Source: Polyporus tsugae
Taxonomy: Eukaryota > Basidiomycota > Agaricomycetes > Polyporales > Polyporaceae
Assembly: GCA_024305745.1 (NCBI GenBank)
Contig: JAHRBS010000010.1
Span: forward strand, 1,309,501-1,373,500
Direction: 5' to 3'
DNA: 64,000 bases
Program-made: the position numbers and the translations under genes
Shown: one piece after another, positions 44,292 through 54,997 of the stretch
Numbering within the stretch: position 1 is the stretch's first letter
Layout: each line of letters starts with the position of its first letter
Notes under the pieces: generated by a model
What the model was told of the DNA's origin: nothing
Databases searched by the model: none
Seen by the model: only the letters and a program-made list of their open reading frames with translations

Positions 44292-47285
44292 ATGGTCGCT
44301 GCTGCACAGGTGCAGAAGAGCTCCAAAAAGCGGAAGGGTGCGCTGGAGGAGGAGGCCCCGCCTCTTCCTTCCGCGTTCCCTCAAGAGGTCGACCTTCAGA
44401 TGGGCAGCGAGGACGAGGGCGAGGAGCTGGACGACACTTCGGACGGAGAGGTAGAAGATTTTCCAGAGATTGACACAAGGAGCGACACGGACGATGAAGA
44501 CTTTGTCGCGGACGGTGCGAGCACCGAGGACGACTCGGAGGAGGATGAGGAAGAAGAGGAAAAGTCCGAGGACCTGTCGGACAAGGAGGAGCACCACATA
44601 TTCCCTAAGGCCAAGACCATTATCTCGGATATCACTGGCCAACCGAAACGTGTATATCCCGAGATTGAACCCGACTACGACTCGGATTCTTCAACAGAGG
44701 ATGTGCGTGAGACGCTTTACATCTGCTGAATTGCTGAACGAACTTTACGGGTTCTAGACACCCAATCGCGTCGGAAATATACCAATGCATTGGTACGACG
44801 ATCTGCCACATCTAGGGTACGATATTAATGGCAAGAAGGTCCTCCGTCCCGCTCGAGGAGACGAGCTGGATAACTTCCTGAAGACAGTGGAGGACCCAGA
44901 GGCATGGTGAGCACCGCAACCTATGTTCCTAATTTACGCCTCGCGAACCTTGCGCAGGACCTCCGCGTTTGACAACAACACACAAACGGACAAGCCTCTC
45001 ACCCCAGAGGAACTGGACATTATCCGACGGTTACAAGAGAATGAAAACCCCGACGCTAACTACGACCCGTACGAGCCTACAATTGAATGGTTCACCGGGA
45101 AGGGCAAGGAAGAGGTAATGCCTCTTTCCGCCGCTCCTGAGCCGAAACGGCGATGGGTTCCCAGCAAATGGGAGAAGCAGAAGGTCATGAAGATCGTCCG
45201 CGCCATCCGCCAAGGGCGTATCCTTCCCAATAAGCCCAAAACCGCGTCCGCCGCGCCCCAGTTCTACCCCATCTGGAACGACGAGCCCTCCAATGCACCC
45301 GCGCCCCTCCCCGCTCCCAAACCTCGCCTACCAGAAAACGCTGAGTCGTACAACCCGCCAGAAGAGTACCTCCCCACCGAGGAGGAACGCAAAAAGTGGG
45401 AGGAGACGGACCCGGAGGATCGCGAGCGCGACTTCCTGCCCCAGAAGTACGGCGCGCTTCGTCTGGTGCCCGCGTACGACCAATTCATCAAGCAACGGTT
45501 CAGCCGCCAGCTGGATCTGTACCTCGCGCCTCGCGTGCAGAGGGTGAAGCTGCGGATCGATCCAGAGAGCTTGATCCCGAAGCTGCCGAGCCCCAGCAGT
45601 CTGCGGCCGTTCCCCGTTTACCGGAGCTTGCAGATCGCGCATGAGGCGAAGCGGGTCCGTGCACTCAGCGTGAGCCCGGATGGCGGCTGGGTCGTTACTG
45701 GAGACGAGGGTGGGGTCGTGAAGCTGTGGGAGGTCATCGTTGGGAAGGAGGTGAAGAGATGGACGTTCAAGAGCAAAATCGGCGCCGTGGAATGGTGTCC
45801 TCGGACAGACGTCAGCTTCTTTGCCGTCGCGATGTGCGTATTGACTTCTCTTTTCTTCTCTTTAACACGCTCATCTCGCCCTCTCTACTGTAGTGAGGAT
45901 CACATACACGTCATAATTCCCCCAAATCTTCCAGCCTCTATCCTTACAGCTTCTCAAAACGTCCTCGCACCCGCCAATCTCCCGCCAGCTCCCTCCGTTC
46001 TCTCACCCGTCAAGTGGTCATCAGTGCCCGCTGCGCAATCATCGCCCGATGCTCCCATCCTCACCCTTAACCTCCCATCCTCACCGGAGCCGCCTAAGCA
46101 GCTCGTGTGGCACCGGAAGGGCGACTATCTCGCTTCAGTATGTACGTGTGCCGCTATTCCATTTTCATTTATCAGAAGGAGAAAGAACAGAAAACTGACC
46201 GGATCCAACTGGTGTTCCGTAGCGGAAGGCCAGGCAGGCGTCTGGATGCACCAAGTATCCCGGCGCCACTCGCAGGCGCCGTTCAAGAAGGTGAAAGGGG
46301 CCGTTCAGCTCGTTCTCTTCCACCCGTCAAAACCGCACTTCTTCGTCGCGGTACGTGTATTCATCACAGATGCCTTCATGACCGCGTTCTGATCATCCCG
46401 TCCTCCATTCCTCCCGGGTGCGATGGCGGCCTTCTGTGTGTCCCGTCTTGACCGGCCGATCCTGTCCTGCAGACGCAGCGGTATGTGCGGATGTACAACC
46501 TCGCGGAGCAGACGCTCCTCAAAACGCTAACGCCCGGCACCCGGTGGATATCGTCCATGGACGTCCACCCGTCGGGCGACCACCTCATCGTGGGCGGGTA
46601 CGACAAGAAGCTGTGCTGGTTCGACCTGGAGTTGAGCGACAAGCCGTACAAGATCCTCCGGTACGTACTTCGTTTCCTAGCCAACACATTGATGCCCGCG
46701 TCTGCACGAGGCCGACCTTCCATGCGCACCTCCATAGCCCGCTCTTCGCCGTTTATGCACGCTTGACGTGATTGCGATTGCTGCCGCCCGTCTCTTCCGA
46801 TTGCGTGCTGGCATCCTGTCGAGCCCTGTCGAGGCTCGACAATCCTCGCGTGCCTTCATTTTGCCCGCCTTTTCCGCCGTTGGTCCGCGCTATTCCCTTC
46901 TGTCCTCCCGACGCCCCAATATTCCACAGACTCCTACCGTACTCTCACCCTCCTGCCGCTTTACGTCTCATTCTCGTTTCGCCCTGCCGACGTCTCGACG
47001 CTAACGGCGTTATTTGACAGATACCACGCGCGGGCGCTGCGCTCGATCGCGTTCCACCCCACGTACCCGCTCTTCGCGTCGTCGTCGGACGACGGCTCGA
47101 TCCAGGTGTTCCACGCGCGCGTGTACAACGACCTGATGACGAACCCGCTCATCGTGCCGCTCAAGATCCTGCGCGGACACGGCGTCCGGGACGGGCTGGG
47201 CGTGTTCGCCGTGCGGTGGGTGCCGCGCCAGCCGTGGCTCGTCAGCGCGGGGGCGGACGGGCAGGTGTCGGTGTGGTGTAGTTGA
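44292..47285 (+). CDS. ERB1: Ribosome biogenesis WD40 protein Erb1/BOP1
   Basis: Seven exons: 44292-44702, 44758-44906, 44958-45833, 45894-46141, 46223-46350, 46473-46660 and 47021-47285, giving 754 residues. A very acidic N-terminus (about 1-110) leads into the BOP1NT domain. Its marks are VGNIPMHWYDDLPHLGYDI, NYDPYEPTIEWFTGKGKEEV, RRWVPSKWEKQKVMKIVRAI, and AYDQFIKQRFSRQLDLYLAP with PRVQRVKLRIDPESL. C-terminal WD40 blades follow, such as VTGDEGGVVKLWEV, WFDLELSDKPYKILRYHAR, SSSDDGSIQVFHARVYNDL and SAGADGQVSVWCS at the end. Erb1 forms the PeBoW (Nop7-Erb1-Ytm1) complex needed for 27S pre-rRNA processing in the nucleolus. The last intron is 360 nt, much longer than its neighbours. Confidence 0.95.
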
Positions 47286-48940
47286 TCAAGACTTGACTTG
47301 ATGGGGAATGAGAGTGGGAATGGTGTTGGGTTGACGTGTTCTATGTGGGTGGGTTTGAAAGTACTTTGACTGTACTCGATTGGAAGGTGTTGGTCTGTGC
47401 TCCTGCTTCGCACAGGAATCGTGACGTCGGGTCCCGCGTTCCAGCTGCGTCGCTTTGGAATATCAAACAAGCAGGGATGTTCGCGCGCGAACCTCGAGCA
47501 ACGTAGCTTGAGCTTGACATGACAGTGCTACTTAGTACTAAGGTACTCGACTGGCCATGGTGAGTTCACTCTATTGGGGATGCGCATTGTTTCGAACACG
47601 AATATACCGACCAATCACGGATGTCGAAGTTTGCATGGCATTGAATGGCGGCGGGGAAACGGTTGTAAAAATCTTCCTCGCTTCTGGTATAAGGTTTGCA
47701 CTTTACGCGGTATACACACCGGAGGCGCCAGCCTGCTGTCTGTCTGTTGTGATGCTGACGCGGAGCATGGTACTGACCATTCTCTCTGCTTCTGCATGAG
47801 CGCGCTCTGACGGGGATGTGGTAGGTTGCCGCCTTGGCAGCAATGCGGCACACACACCCACCCACACACCACGACGGAAGGTACAGCTTGGTTACCTTGT
47901 CGTACACGAGCTTCTGCCAAGCTTCCGAGGCGCGAGGATCCTCCGGATCGCCAGAAGCCCTCGAGGTCATTGAGAACCATGGTGGCGGGGCCGCGCGTGT
48001 GCGTGCGCGTTTTTTAATTTTTGCAAAAGTTGGCAACGCCAGCCCCGTTGCAACAAATGCGGTCGGCTCTGGGGCGGCTGTTCCGATTACGCGGAGCAGA
48101 CGGAGGAAGCGCTGAGTTTTACGTGAGAAGCCGGGAGGACAGTCAGAGAGGTGAAACGCGAAAGATAACCGTGCGTGCGGGATTGGTACACTGATGATGT
48201 AGCCGCCACGCAGCGCGCACGAGGCGTTGCCGCAGCACACAACAACGACAGGCCGGGAGGGAAGCGAGCAGAGAAGAAACGAATGTCAAGGATGTCGATG
48301 ACACTGGGCGAGGAGAGGATGACTGAGGAGGAAGTTGGCGTCGAGTGAACGCCGCGGCGCATACAGACGACGCCTGCCGGGAAAGGCAAGAATTGCCAGA
48401 TCTGGCGATAGAGTGTGGCCCGGATCGGGCGGACTGCCTCCGATCGCGTGGGACTGATCGGAGTCGCCTTTTCTGCCTCCGCTTCTTGTTTTTCTCCGGT
48501 CTCAGTCTGTCTCTCTGCCCGCATAATCCTGCAGCCGTCATCTATCGCACGCTCATTGATCACCAGATACGCAAAACACGAGTCCACACGATTTACCTGC
48601 GACAGAGAGCGGCGGACAAAAAGGTCGTCAATGCACGGACAAGGGCGAGCGCAAGCGCAAGCGGAGCGATTGCCATGGACGCAAGTGGCAGGAAGACGCG
48701 GCGGCGTGCCAGCTTTTGAGCGTTGAGAACAAGGAAATCGGCGCAAACGGCAACGGGCGTCGAGGAGGTGCTTCGGAAGACACGTGCCGTAATGGCTGTC
48801 GCGTCAAACACGGCTGCTTTTAAGTCAAACGATCGGTCGCGCCAGGCCGCCCCCTGCGTTGTCTTATCCCCATATCCCCCTCTCCCGTGTTCGCCTCCCT
48901 GACCGTTCGCCTGCCGTCCTTTCCCCCTCAGCGCTCACTC
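47286..48940. other. 1.65-kb intergenic region with one weak minus-strand exon candidate
   Basis: It holds the 3' UTR of ERB1 and the promoter of the 7TM gene. On the minus strand, 47896-47970 could encode a short exon with GDPEDPRASEAWQKLVYDK before a GTAACC donor. A second frame starts at ATG 47980 in a strong GCCACCATGG context. No continuation could be fixed. A TGCAAAAATTAAAAAA-type AT-rich patch lies near 48012-48027. Other long frames look like noise. Confidence 0.35.
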
Positions 48941-50800
48941 ATGGTCGATTGGACGTCTCAGGTCGAGCTTCAACGGGAGACCGGTATGTTTGTTTTCCTA
49001 TCCTCTTCTGCATCCCTCTCTTCTCATCCAACGTTACACACACAGTGGCTTACGCCAATGTCATATTCGCAAGCTTCGGTCTTTACGTCTGGGAGGTCTT
49101 TCAGACTTCAGACTTTGAGTGGGCAGTCCTCGAGCGGAAACGGAAGCTCAAGTGGGAAATGGTCAGGGCTTAATCTTTTTCTCTGTATCACGATCGCTCA
49201 CCATGTTCCTTGCGCACAGAGTATGTATTCCTTTATCCAGTGCTTGTGGCATGCAGCTCAACATCACGCCAGTCCCCTTCTTCATCTCTCGTTATCTCCT
49301 CGCCGTCGCCATCTCCGCGCTGTGGGTGGCCTACAATTTTCCACCATTGGGCACCGTTAACCTCTTCGTTCTAGCATGGCCTCCTTCGCCGTCAAGTCGC
49401 CGGTTTGTAGTCAATTGAACCATCCTCGTGTGGCATTCTCCTGACCGAACATCAGATAAACTGCGGGGCTCTGTACACGTTTGTCTGCGTATGTGGCCCA
49501 TCTTCACAATCCATCCCCCATTCTCTAACGACACACTTCGCAGGTGGCCGGGAACCTGTCTATCATCTGCGCCTCGATCACGCTCATGCTCCGGACGTAA
49601 GTCGACGGTGGTCTATGCCCTGATCCCGTCTCGCCACAGTAGCTGACTCCCCATCCTCTCTGTTTCCTCCCCTGTCGTAGTATCGCCGTCTGGGAACGCA
49701 AGCTCCCCGTCGTGGCTGCCCTCGGGACGCTGTGCCTTGCCCACTGCGCTCTCCTCTTCCGCGGCATGTTCATCACATCGTCGAGCTACGACCTTCAGAG
49801 CCAGGCGTGCGTTTTGTCGGCCTTGTCAAACACAAACAGGGTGTTTTTGAGTGTGACGTTCTGGACAAGTAAGTCTTTACTCTTATTTCGGGACGCCTTA
49901 CAATGCCTAGGCATCTTGTAAAGGCATGTGCTGAAATAGCTATCATAGCTCTGGGTTTCAATCTCACCCTTGCCGTTGTTCACGTTCTCGGCCTCATGAG
50001 GACCGGTGAACAACTGGGCATTGGGGAGCTCCTCTTCAGGGAGGGCGTCATCTACTACTTGGCAGCCTTCGCGTTCAATGCTGTGCCCGCTGTAAATATT
50101 TTCCATCAGTTCGGCGATGTCACTCCGCTGACGCGACATATCGTCTCATAGGTTTTCAGCATCTTGAATTTGAACAGTGAGTACACATGAGTGATTCTTT
50201 TTGTTTTGTCTCTCAACTAGTTTTTTCAGTGGTCATGAACCTGTAAGCCACAGTGCCCACACGTTGGTAGACGCGACTAACCACTACCTTACGGCCTTCT
50301 AGTATCTCCACGGTATGTGTGCATGGTTCTTCTTCGACTGTTTTATGTCCACTAACTGTCATACGCGCAGGTTCCTGCCACCGTCATGACGTAAGTTGCG
50401 ACCTCCGTATCGGCGTTTTGATGATTTACATAACCACCACCCCTGTAGCGTTGTTGCGGCTACCAGGGTAGTGACGCGGCTGCACGACGTTGATGATGAC
50501 GACGACGACGTCTATGTACATAGCGCGACGCAGCTCGCTTCCCCCCGCCTTCCCGACCCGCCGCCTATCCGGTTCCAGAACAAGGTCCCGCGCTACCCTT
50601 CGAGGCCGGAGGTCCATGTCACGACGGACCGAATTGTCATGGAGGATTACGAGTACGTATTCTCGATCTTGTGTTGATGCTGCAATTGACTCATACGGCT
50701 ACCGGACCCTTTTGACCCCAACAGGGCTAGCCCGTCCTCCCTGACTGACAAGGCGGCGTCGCTTACCGGCGACGACAAATCGACCTTCAACGCTGTATGA
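48941..50800 (+). CDS. Seven-TM fungal membrane protein with micro-exons
   Basis: Thirteen exons: 48941-48983, 49046-49161, 49257-49355, 49456-49488, 49544-49596, 49681-49868, 49940-50091, 50152-50176, 50230-50242, 50303-50312, 50371-50390, 50449-50652 and 50725-50800, giving 343 residues. Hydrophobic segments recur at VAYANVIFASFGLYVWEVF, VPFFISRYLLAVAISALWVA, INCGALYTF with VAGNLSIICASITLMLRT, LPVVAALGTLCLAHCALLF, TIIALGFNLTLAVVHVLG, LLFREGVIYYLAAFAFNAVP and VFSILNLN with ISTVPATVMTVVAATRV. The tail is acidic and hydrophilic. The RY, NC, AGN and R(T)IAVW pattern matches a large family of orphan membrane proteins that I associate with basidiomycetes, with no known function. The end of exon 3 (GTTAAC donor) is the least certain. 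Confidence 0.75.
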
Positions 50801-51606
50801 GACGGGCCCGCTACTGCTGTACTTGCAATCTGTTACGTCCATAAAAATGCTTGCTCACGACCGCGTGCGTGGCGTTGCCGTGCGTCCACCGTGATGATGA
50901 TAGTAATCGTGTTTTTTCCCCCTCAGCTCCTTCGTTCCTCGAGTCCCTAGTACCAACATAGCGTCCCACCCTATAATACCCGGCGCCGCTGCTATATGTG
51001 CCCTCGGCTAATGTCCGCCTACCCTAGTGTATGGTGGCATCGTGGAGGTGGAGGTGGAAGGATGGAGTGTATGTATGTGTATTGCGAGAAGTAATCGTCG
51101 TTGATCCGACCGTTGTGCAGTGCATACCGAGGATCCCCACATACGCAGCAGCTCCTGCTGATCGTTCTCCGTCCGTATGTCGGGCCCTTTGTCTTGGGTC
51201 TGGCCCTCGGCTTCCCGCCGTCTGTCGGAGCAGCGTTCCCGCTACCCCACTGTAACATCTTGGTCTTTTCTTTTTGTACATGCTTTCCTGTGCCATGCAT
51301 ATATCGTTGCGCTCTCGACATACACCATATACTGATAGCATACCAATCCCGCATAGACGTTGACCCGCCTGTGCCGTCGCTCATTAGATACCGCCCTCCC
51401 TTAGACTATAGCCACTTTGCAATCCAAGCAGCTGCTGTCCTTGCTCACACCGTCTGTGCACTCCCCCCCCCCCTCTCTCTTCCCCACACGTCAACCAAAA
51501 GCAATATTGCGATACAAACACCCGTACGGAAGAACAACATGTAAGGAATGAACACACTGCGCTAATACGAAACGCAACCAACCACCTCCCAGAGCCTGAT
51601 CGACGG
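50801..51606. other. Convergent intergenic region
   Basis: It holds the 3' UTR of the 7TM gene and that of the LLPH-like gene on the minus strand. A C-run followed by CT repeats lies near 51463-51480. No gene is seen. Confidence 0.5.
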
Positions 51607-52550
51607 TCATCGTCTCCGATGCGAACGACCGGCTTTCCGTCGTGCGGCGACGCCGCCCTGGCGGTTCATGGCCTTCCCCTTGGGCCGCGCGGGCAGGCCT
51701 TTTGATGCGCGCCACTGCTCGTGGCGGGAGTTGCGCGGGCCGTGCGTGGAGATCTTCTTTGAGGACGCACTGGGGTCGAGGTCCATCGCGTCTGTGGGGT
51801 CGTGGGGGTAGGAGGGGTGGAGGGGGATGGCGGGGGAGCGTTGCAGGATGGGTAGCGGATGGAGAGAGGATGGGCATGGGCCGTAGATTAGAGCGTGTGT
51901 AAATAAAAAATAAATAAAAAAAGGTCCATGAAGAAGAAGAGGTGAGAACGTGTGTGGGACGACTTGGATCATAGCGAAGGGGATTGTGCGAACCTGTTCC
52001 GTCTGCGTTGTCTGCGCCAGAAGGCGCTTGGCCGTCTGTGATGATGGGAAGGTGGTCAGCCATCGGCTACAGCTGGAACACCTTCAAAGGAGGAAGGGCT
52101 GCGGAAGAGGTGATCGAGGGCCTCCGGGCATCCCGAGAGGTCTTTGTCGGTGCCTCTCGCGCGCGCGAGTGGTTTTCCGCTTGGAGCAGCCCTTTCCTGG
52201 ACTCGCACCACGGACATGCATGGCTCCAAGAGCCTAGGCATGCGCTCAGCGGTGATATCGTCGGGGTCGACCAACCCCAGCGCCGCAACCCAGGGCGGAG
52301 TGTCCACGAAGGAGCTGGATGAACATCACCAACCTGCGCCCTCTTCCAACCCCTCCACCGGCGCGAGTTCGGTCTCTGCCCCGCGTTCTCCTTCGGGCAT
52401 CTCTTCGTCCTCGTCCCCCTGCGAGACGAGCGTCTTGAGCTTCGTGCTGAGGCGGTGGAGGCGTGCGGCCTCGGTCGCGGCGTACACGCCCTGCTCGCGT
52501 TTCTTTGCGCGGAAATGGCGCTTGACTTTGGAGCGGGTCGACTTCGCCAT
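51607..52550 (-). CDS. LLPH/YBL028C-like (DUF2423) nucleolar-type basic protein
   Basis: The first exon (52334-52550) starts MAKSTRSKVKRHFRAKKRE, the signature N-terminus of LLPH/DUF2423 proteins, and ends in an acidic stretch. The last exon (51607-51791) has DAMDLDPSASSKKISTHGPR and a very basic end, MNRQGGVAARRKAGRSHRRR, also typical of the family. A middle exon 51994-52035 joins both in phase, giving 147 residues, but requires introns of 298 and 202 nt, far longer than usual here. The first frame also continues, after one TGA, into FVDTPPWVAALGLVDPDDIT, which looks coding, so the middle of the gene is unresolved. LLPH relatives are nucleolar proteins linked to ribosome biogenesis. Confidence 0.75.
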
Positions 52551-52845
52551 GATATTCGGTTGCTGTCGATGCTGACGGTGAGGATGGTGTGGGGGCTTTG
52601 AAGGTTAGGACGAGGATTGAGAGTGAGTCAAGCAGTGGACGGTTACGAATGAAGGAGGCTCAGAAAAGTCTGTCGATCGGGATCGGGCAATCCACGTGTT
52701 AGCGATCGCGGTCCTGATCGTTACCTGGCGCTGGCCAGTGGCTGGGATGCGTTGCCATTGCCAGTGGACGTCGGACGATCGCGACTCGGACTTGGCTCCT
52801 GCCGTCCCTGTGTGGCGCATATTTGACTAACCACTGTCCGGCTCA

Positions 52846-52854
52846 TATATATAT
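52846..52854 (+). promoter_or_regulatory. TATA-like element upstream of the sirtuin
   Basis: The sequence is TATATATAT. It lies 42 nt above ATG 52896 and 114 nt above ATG 52968, and is one of the clearest TATA elements in the window. Confidence 0.5.
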
Positions 52855-52967
52855 CTCACAGCGCTGCTCTAAACATTGAATTATATTGAGCCTGTATGCT
52901 CCGTACGTTTATCAACGCCGTGCACAATATGCTAATTACTGTAAGTAGCCCCTCAACAGACCCTCAC

Positions 52968-54039
52968 ATGTCTTCCCCGCCCTCCGACGACATGTCAGCG
53001 TTCATGTCAACTCTCAAAGGTTCAAAACGAATCATAGCCGTCGCAGGCGCCGGTTTGTCTGCAGCGTCCGGTAAGTCCATAACAACGGCGTACCAACAGC
53101 CGGACTGAGCACGACCCTGACGGCACTAGGGATACCCACGTTTAGAGGAGCAGGCGGACTCTGGCGCAAATACAATGCGGTTGGGCTCGCTACACCCCAG
53201 GCATTCGCGGCCAACCCCTCGCGCGTTTGGGAGTTCTACCACTACCGGCGAGAGAAGTAAAGACGTCGAGCCCTCCCTCCCTGCGAGTCATCGCTGACCG
53301 TTTCGACTGCACATACCTCAGGGCGTTGGCAGCTCAGCCTAATACCGGCCACCTCGCGCTCGCAAAGTTCTCCCTCCCGTCCGTGAGGGAGAAGATCGTG
53401 CCAGGCGCCGCCTTCACGCTGATCACGCAGAACGTCGACGGCCTCAGCCGCAGAGCTCTCGTGCAGGTCACGGCCACCAAACCCGAGCTCGCAGACGAAG
53501 CAGGCGCCGCCGCCGACGGGGACTCCATGCTGGAGATGCACGGACGTCTGTTGGACGTCGTGTGCACGTCCGGGACGTGCGGCCACAGGGAGCAGAACTT
53601 CGACTCACCCGTGTGTCCAGCGCTGGCAGGGACAGAGAACCTGTTCGCGCGCGACGAGCCCGAGCCCCACATCGACGAGAAGGACCTGCCGCGGTGCAAG
53701 AAATGCGGGTCCCTCGCACGTCCGGGTGTCGTATGGTTCGGGCAGATGCCGTGGTTCTTAGATGAGATTGATGAGTTGGTTGAAAAAGCTGACCTCTGCA
53801 TCGTCGTGGGCACGTCATCCACGGCGAGTGCTTGTTCGCACAAACGGGGAGAGCTCGCGCTGACTTGGTCCTGGCAGGTTTACCCGGCTGCAGGCTATGC
53901 CGACGCGGTGAAAGAGAACGGTGGAAAGGTGGCGGTCTTTAATCTCGACAGGAGCGAAGGGGATGAAGACGCAGACTTTTTGTTCCTCGGGCCGGCGGAG
54001 ACGACGCTGCCCAAAGCTCTCGGATTGGAAAAGGTGTGA
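52968..54039 (+). CDS. SIRT5-like NAD-dependent protein deacylase
   Basis: Four exons: 52968-53070, 53130-53256, 53322-53823 and 53878-54039, giving 297 residues. Sirtuin marks: [32 protein letters not shown] with catalytic His in [12 protein letters not shown], zinc Cys pairs (CTSGTC and CKKC), [11 protein letters not shown] and [15 protein letters not shown]. The segment WEFYHYRRE carries the Tyr and Arg that in SIRT5 (class III) read acidic acyl-lysines. Desuccinylase, demalonylase or deglutarylase activity is therefore likely. ATG 52896 would add 24 residues (MLRTFINAVHN...) that could target mitochondria, and it is the first ATG after the TATA element. Intron 3 is 54 nt, starts with GCGAGT and has no stop, so a read-through protein is also open. 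Confidence 0.92.
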
Positions 54040-54176
54040 TGGTATATGCTAGAAGTGCCAGAAGAGAGCGCGAGCCCACGCATTAATGATTGTCATGTAT
54101 ACTAGCCAGTTGTGCTTTATAACACGAAGCGTCAAATTAACCATAATCAGAGACGCAACACGACACGAAACTCACT

Positions 54177-54788
54177 CTATGCAGAGCTCTGCTCCCTTTG
54201 CACCCCCTCCGCTTCCTGCTCCCTTTGCCCGACCTCCGCTTCCTGCTCGTCCTTCGGTACATCTTCCTCCTCCGTGCCCCTCTGCTCGTCCATGAGCGCA
54301 TCGTACCCTGGCTTCGCGCGACTGTGCACGCCGTACAGCGCGCTGAATACCGCGGTCTCCCGCGGCGACCGCCGCTCGCTCCACTCCTGGAACTCCAGCA
54401 CCTGCTGGTCGTTCGCCTTGTGCACCGTCGGCTGCAGCATCTGCCCGAACTTCGGGCGGTTCCGGCGGGTGTGGAGGTCCTCCTCGAGCCGCGCCATGGA
54501 CCACTCGACGGGCTGTACATTCGTTCGGTCCTTTCTGCGCCGGATGAACGCGTCGTCGATCTTGGCGGAGAGGTTCGCCTTGGTAATGAACGACGCAGAT
54601 TGGTGGTAGAGCTCCACGAGGACGCGCATCTTGTCCTCCGTGAGCTCCACCTTAGGCTGGATGTCGAGTGTTTGTCGGGAAGACGAGGAGAGCGGTAGTG
54701 GCGATGATGCCGAGGTGGAGGAGTAGCGAGCGCATGATGCGGCTCGTCGGAGAGACGTCCGGAGCGAGTTTGTTGTCACGCTCGACAT
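54177..54788 (-). CDS. Uncharacterised mitochondrial-type protein
   Basis: A single exon of 203 residues from ATG 54788. The start MSSVTTNSLRTSLRRAASCA is rich in Ser, Thr and Arg without acidic residues, a good mitochondrial presequence with a cleavage-like RYSS. The middle is helical and conserved-looking (ELTEDKMRVLVELYHQSASF, ITKANLSAKIDDAFI, then FQEWSERRSPRETAVFSALY). The C-terminal 45 residues are Glu/Gln-rich, with two imperfect copies of an EQEAE.G..REQ-like unit. No transmembrane segment or enzyme motif is visible. I do not recognise the family. Confidence 0.7.
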   Translation of the reverse strand: MSSVTTNSLRTSLRRAASCARYSSTSASSPLPLSSSSRQTLDIQPKVELTEDKMRVLVELYHQSASFITKANLSAKIDDAFIRRRKDRTNVQPVEWSMARLEEDLHTRRNRPKFGQMLQPTVHKANDQQVLEFQEWSERRSPRETAVFSALYGVHSRAKPGYDALMDEQRGTEEEDVPKDEQEAEVGQREQEAEGVQREQSSA

Positions 54789-54997
54789 GGCTGGCAGAGG
54801 CAAGAAGCAGTCAATCACGTGGCATACTCTGCATGGATTTAGGTAAGTAGGCGCTCGTAAGGTAACTTATCTTACAGGTCTATGCACGAGAATCGTCCTG
54901 ATGGGTCTTGAATACTTGAATATTAATCTGTACGATTAAGCGACACTAAAACCGGCCTGTTTCCGTCGTGCTGAAGAATGCTACAGGAAATACCAGC

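Noticed and set aside
46661..47020. A box C/D snoRNA in the long ERB1 intron
   Set aside because: Only a partial box C-like TTGATGC is present, with no partner CTGA and terminal stem at the right spacing.
47566..48746. Two long overlapping minus-strand frames (224 and 219 codons)
   Set aside because: They lack motifs, overlap each other in different frames and sit in a 3' UTR and promoter region. Only a short part was kept as a weak candidate.
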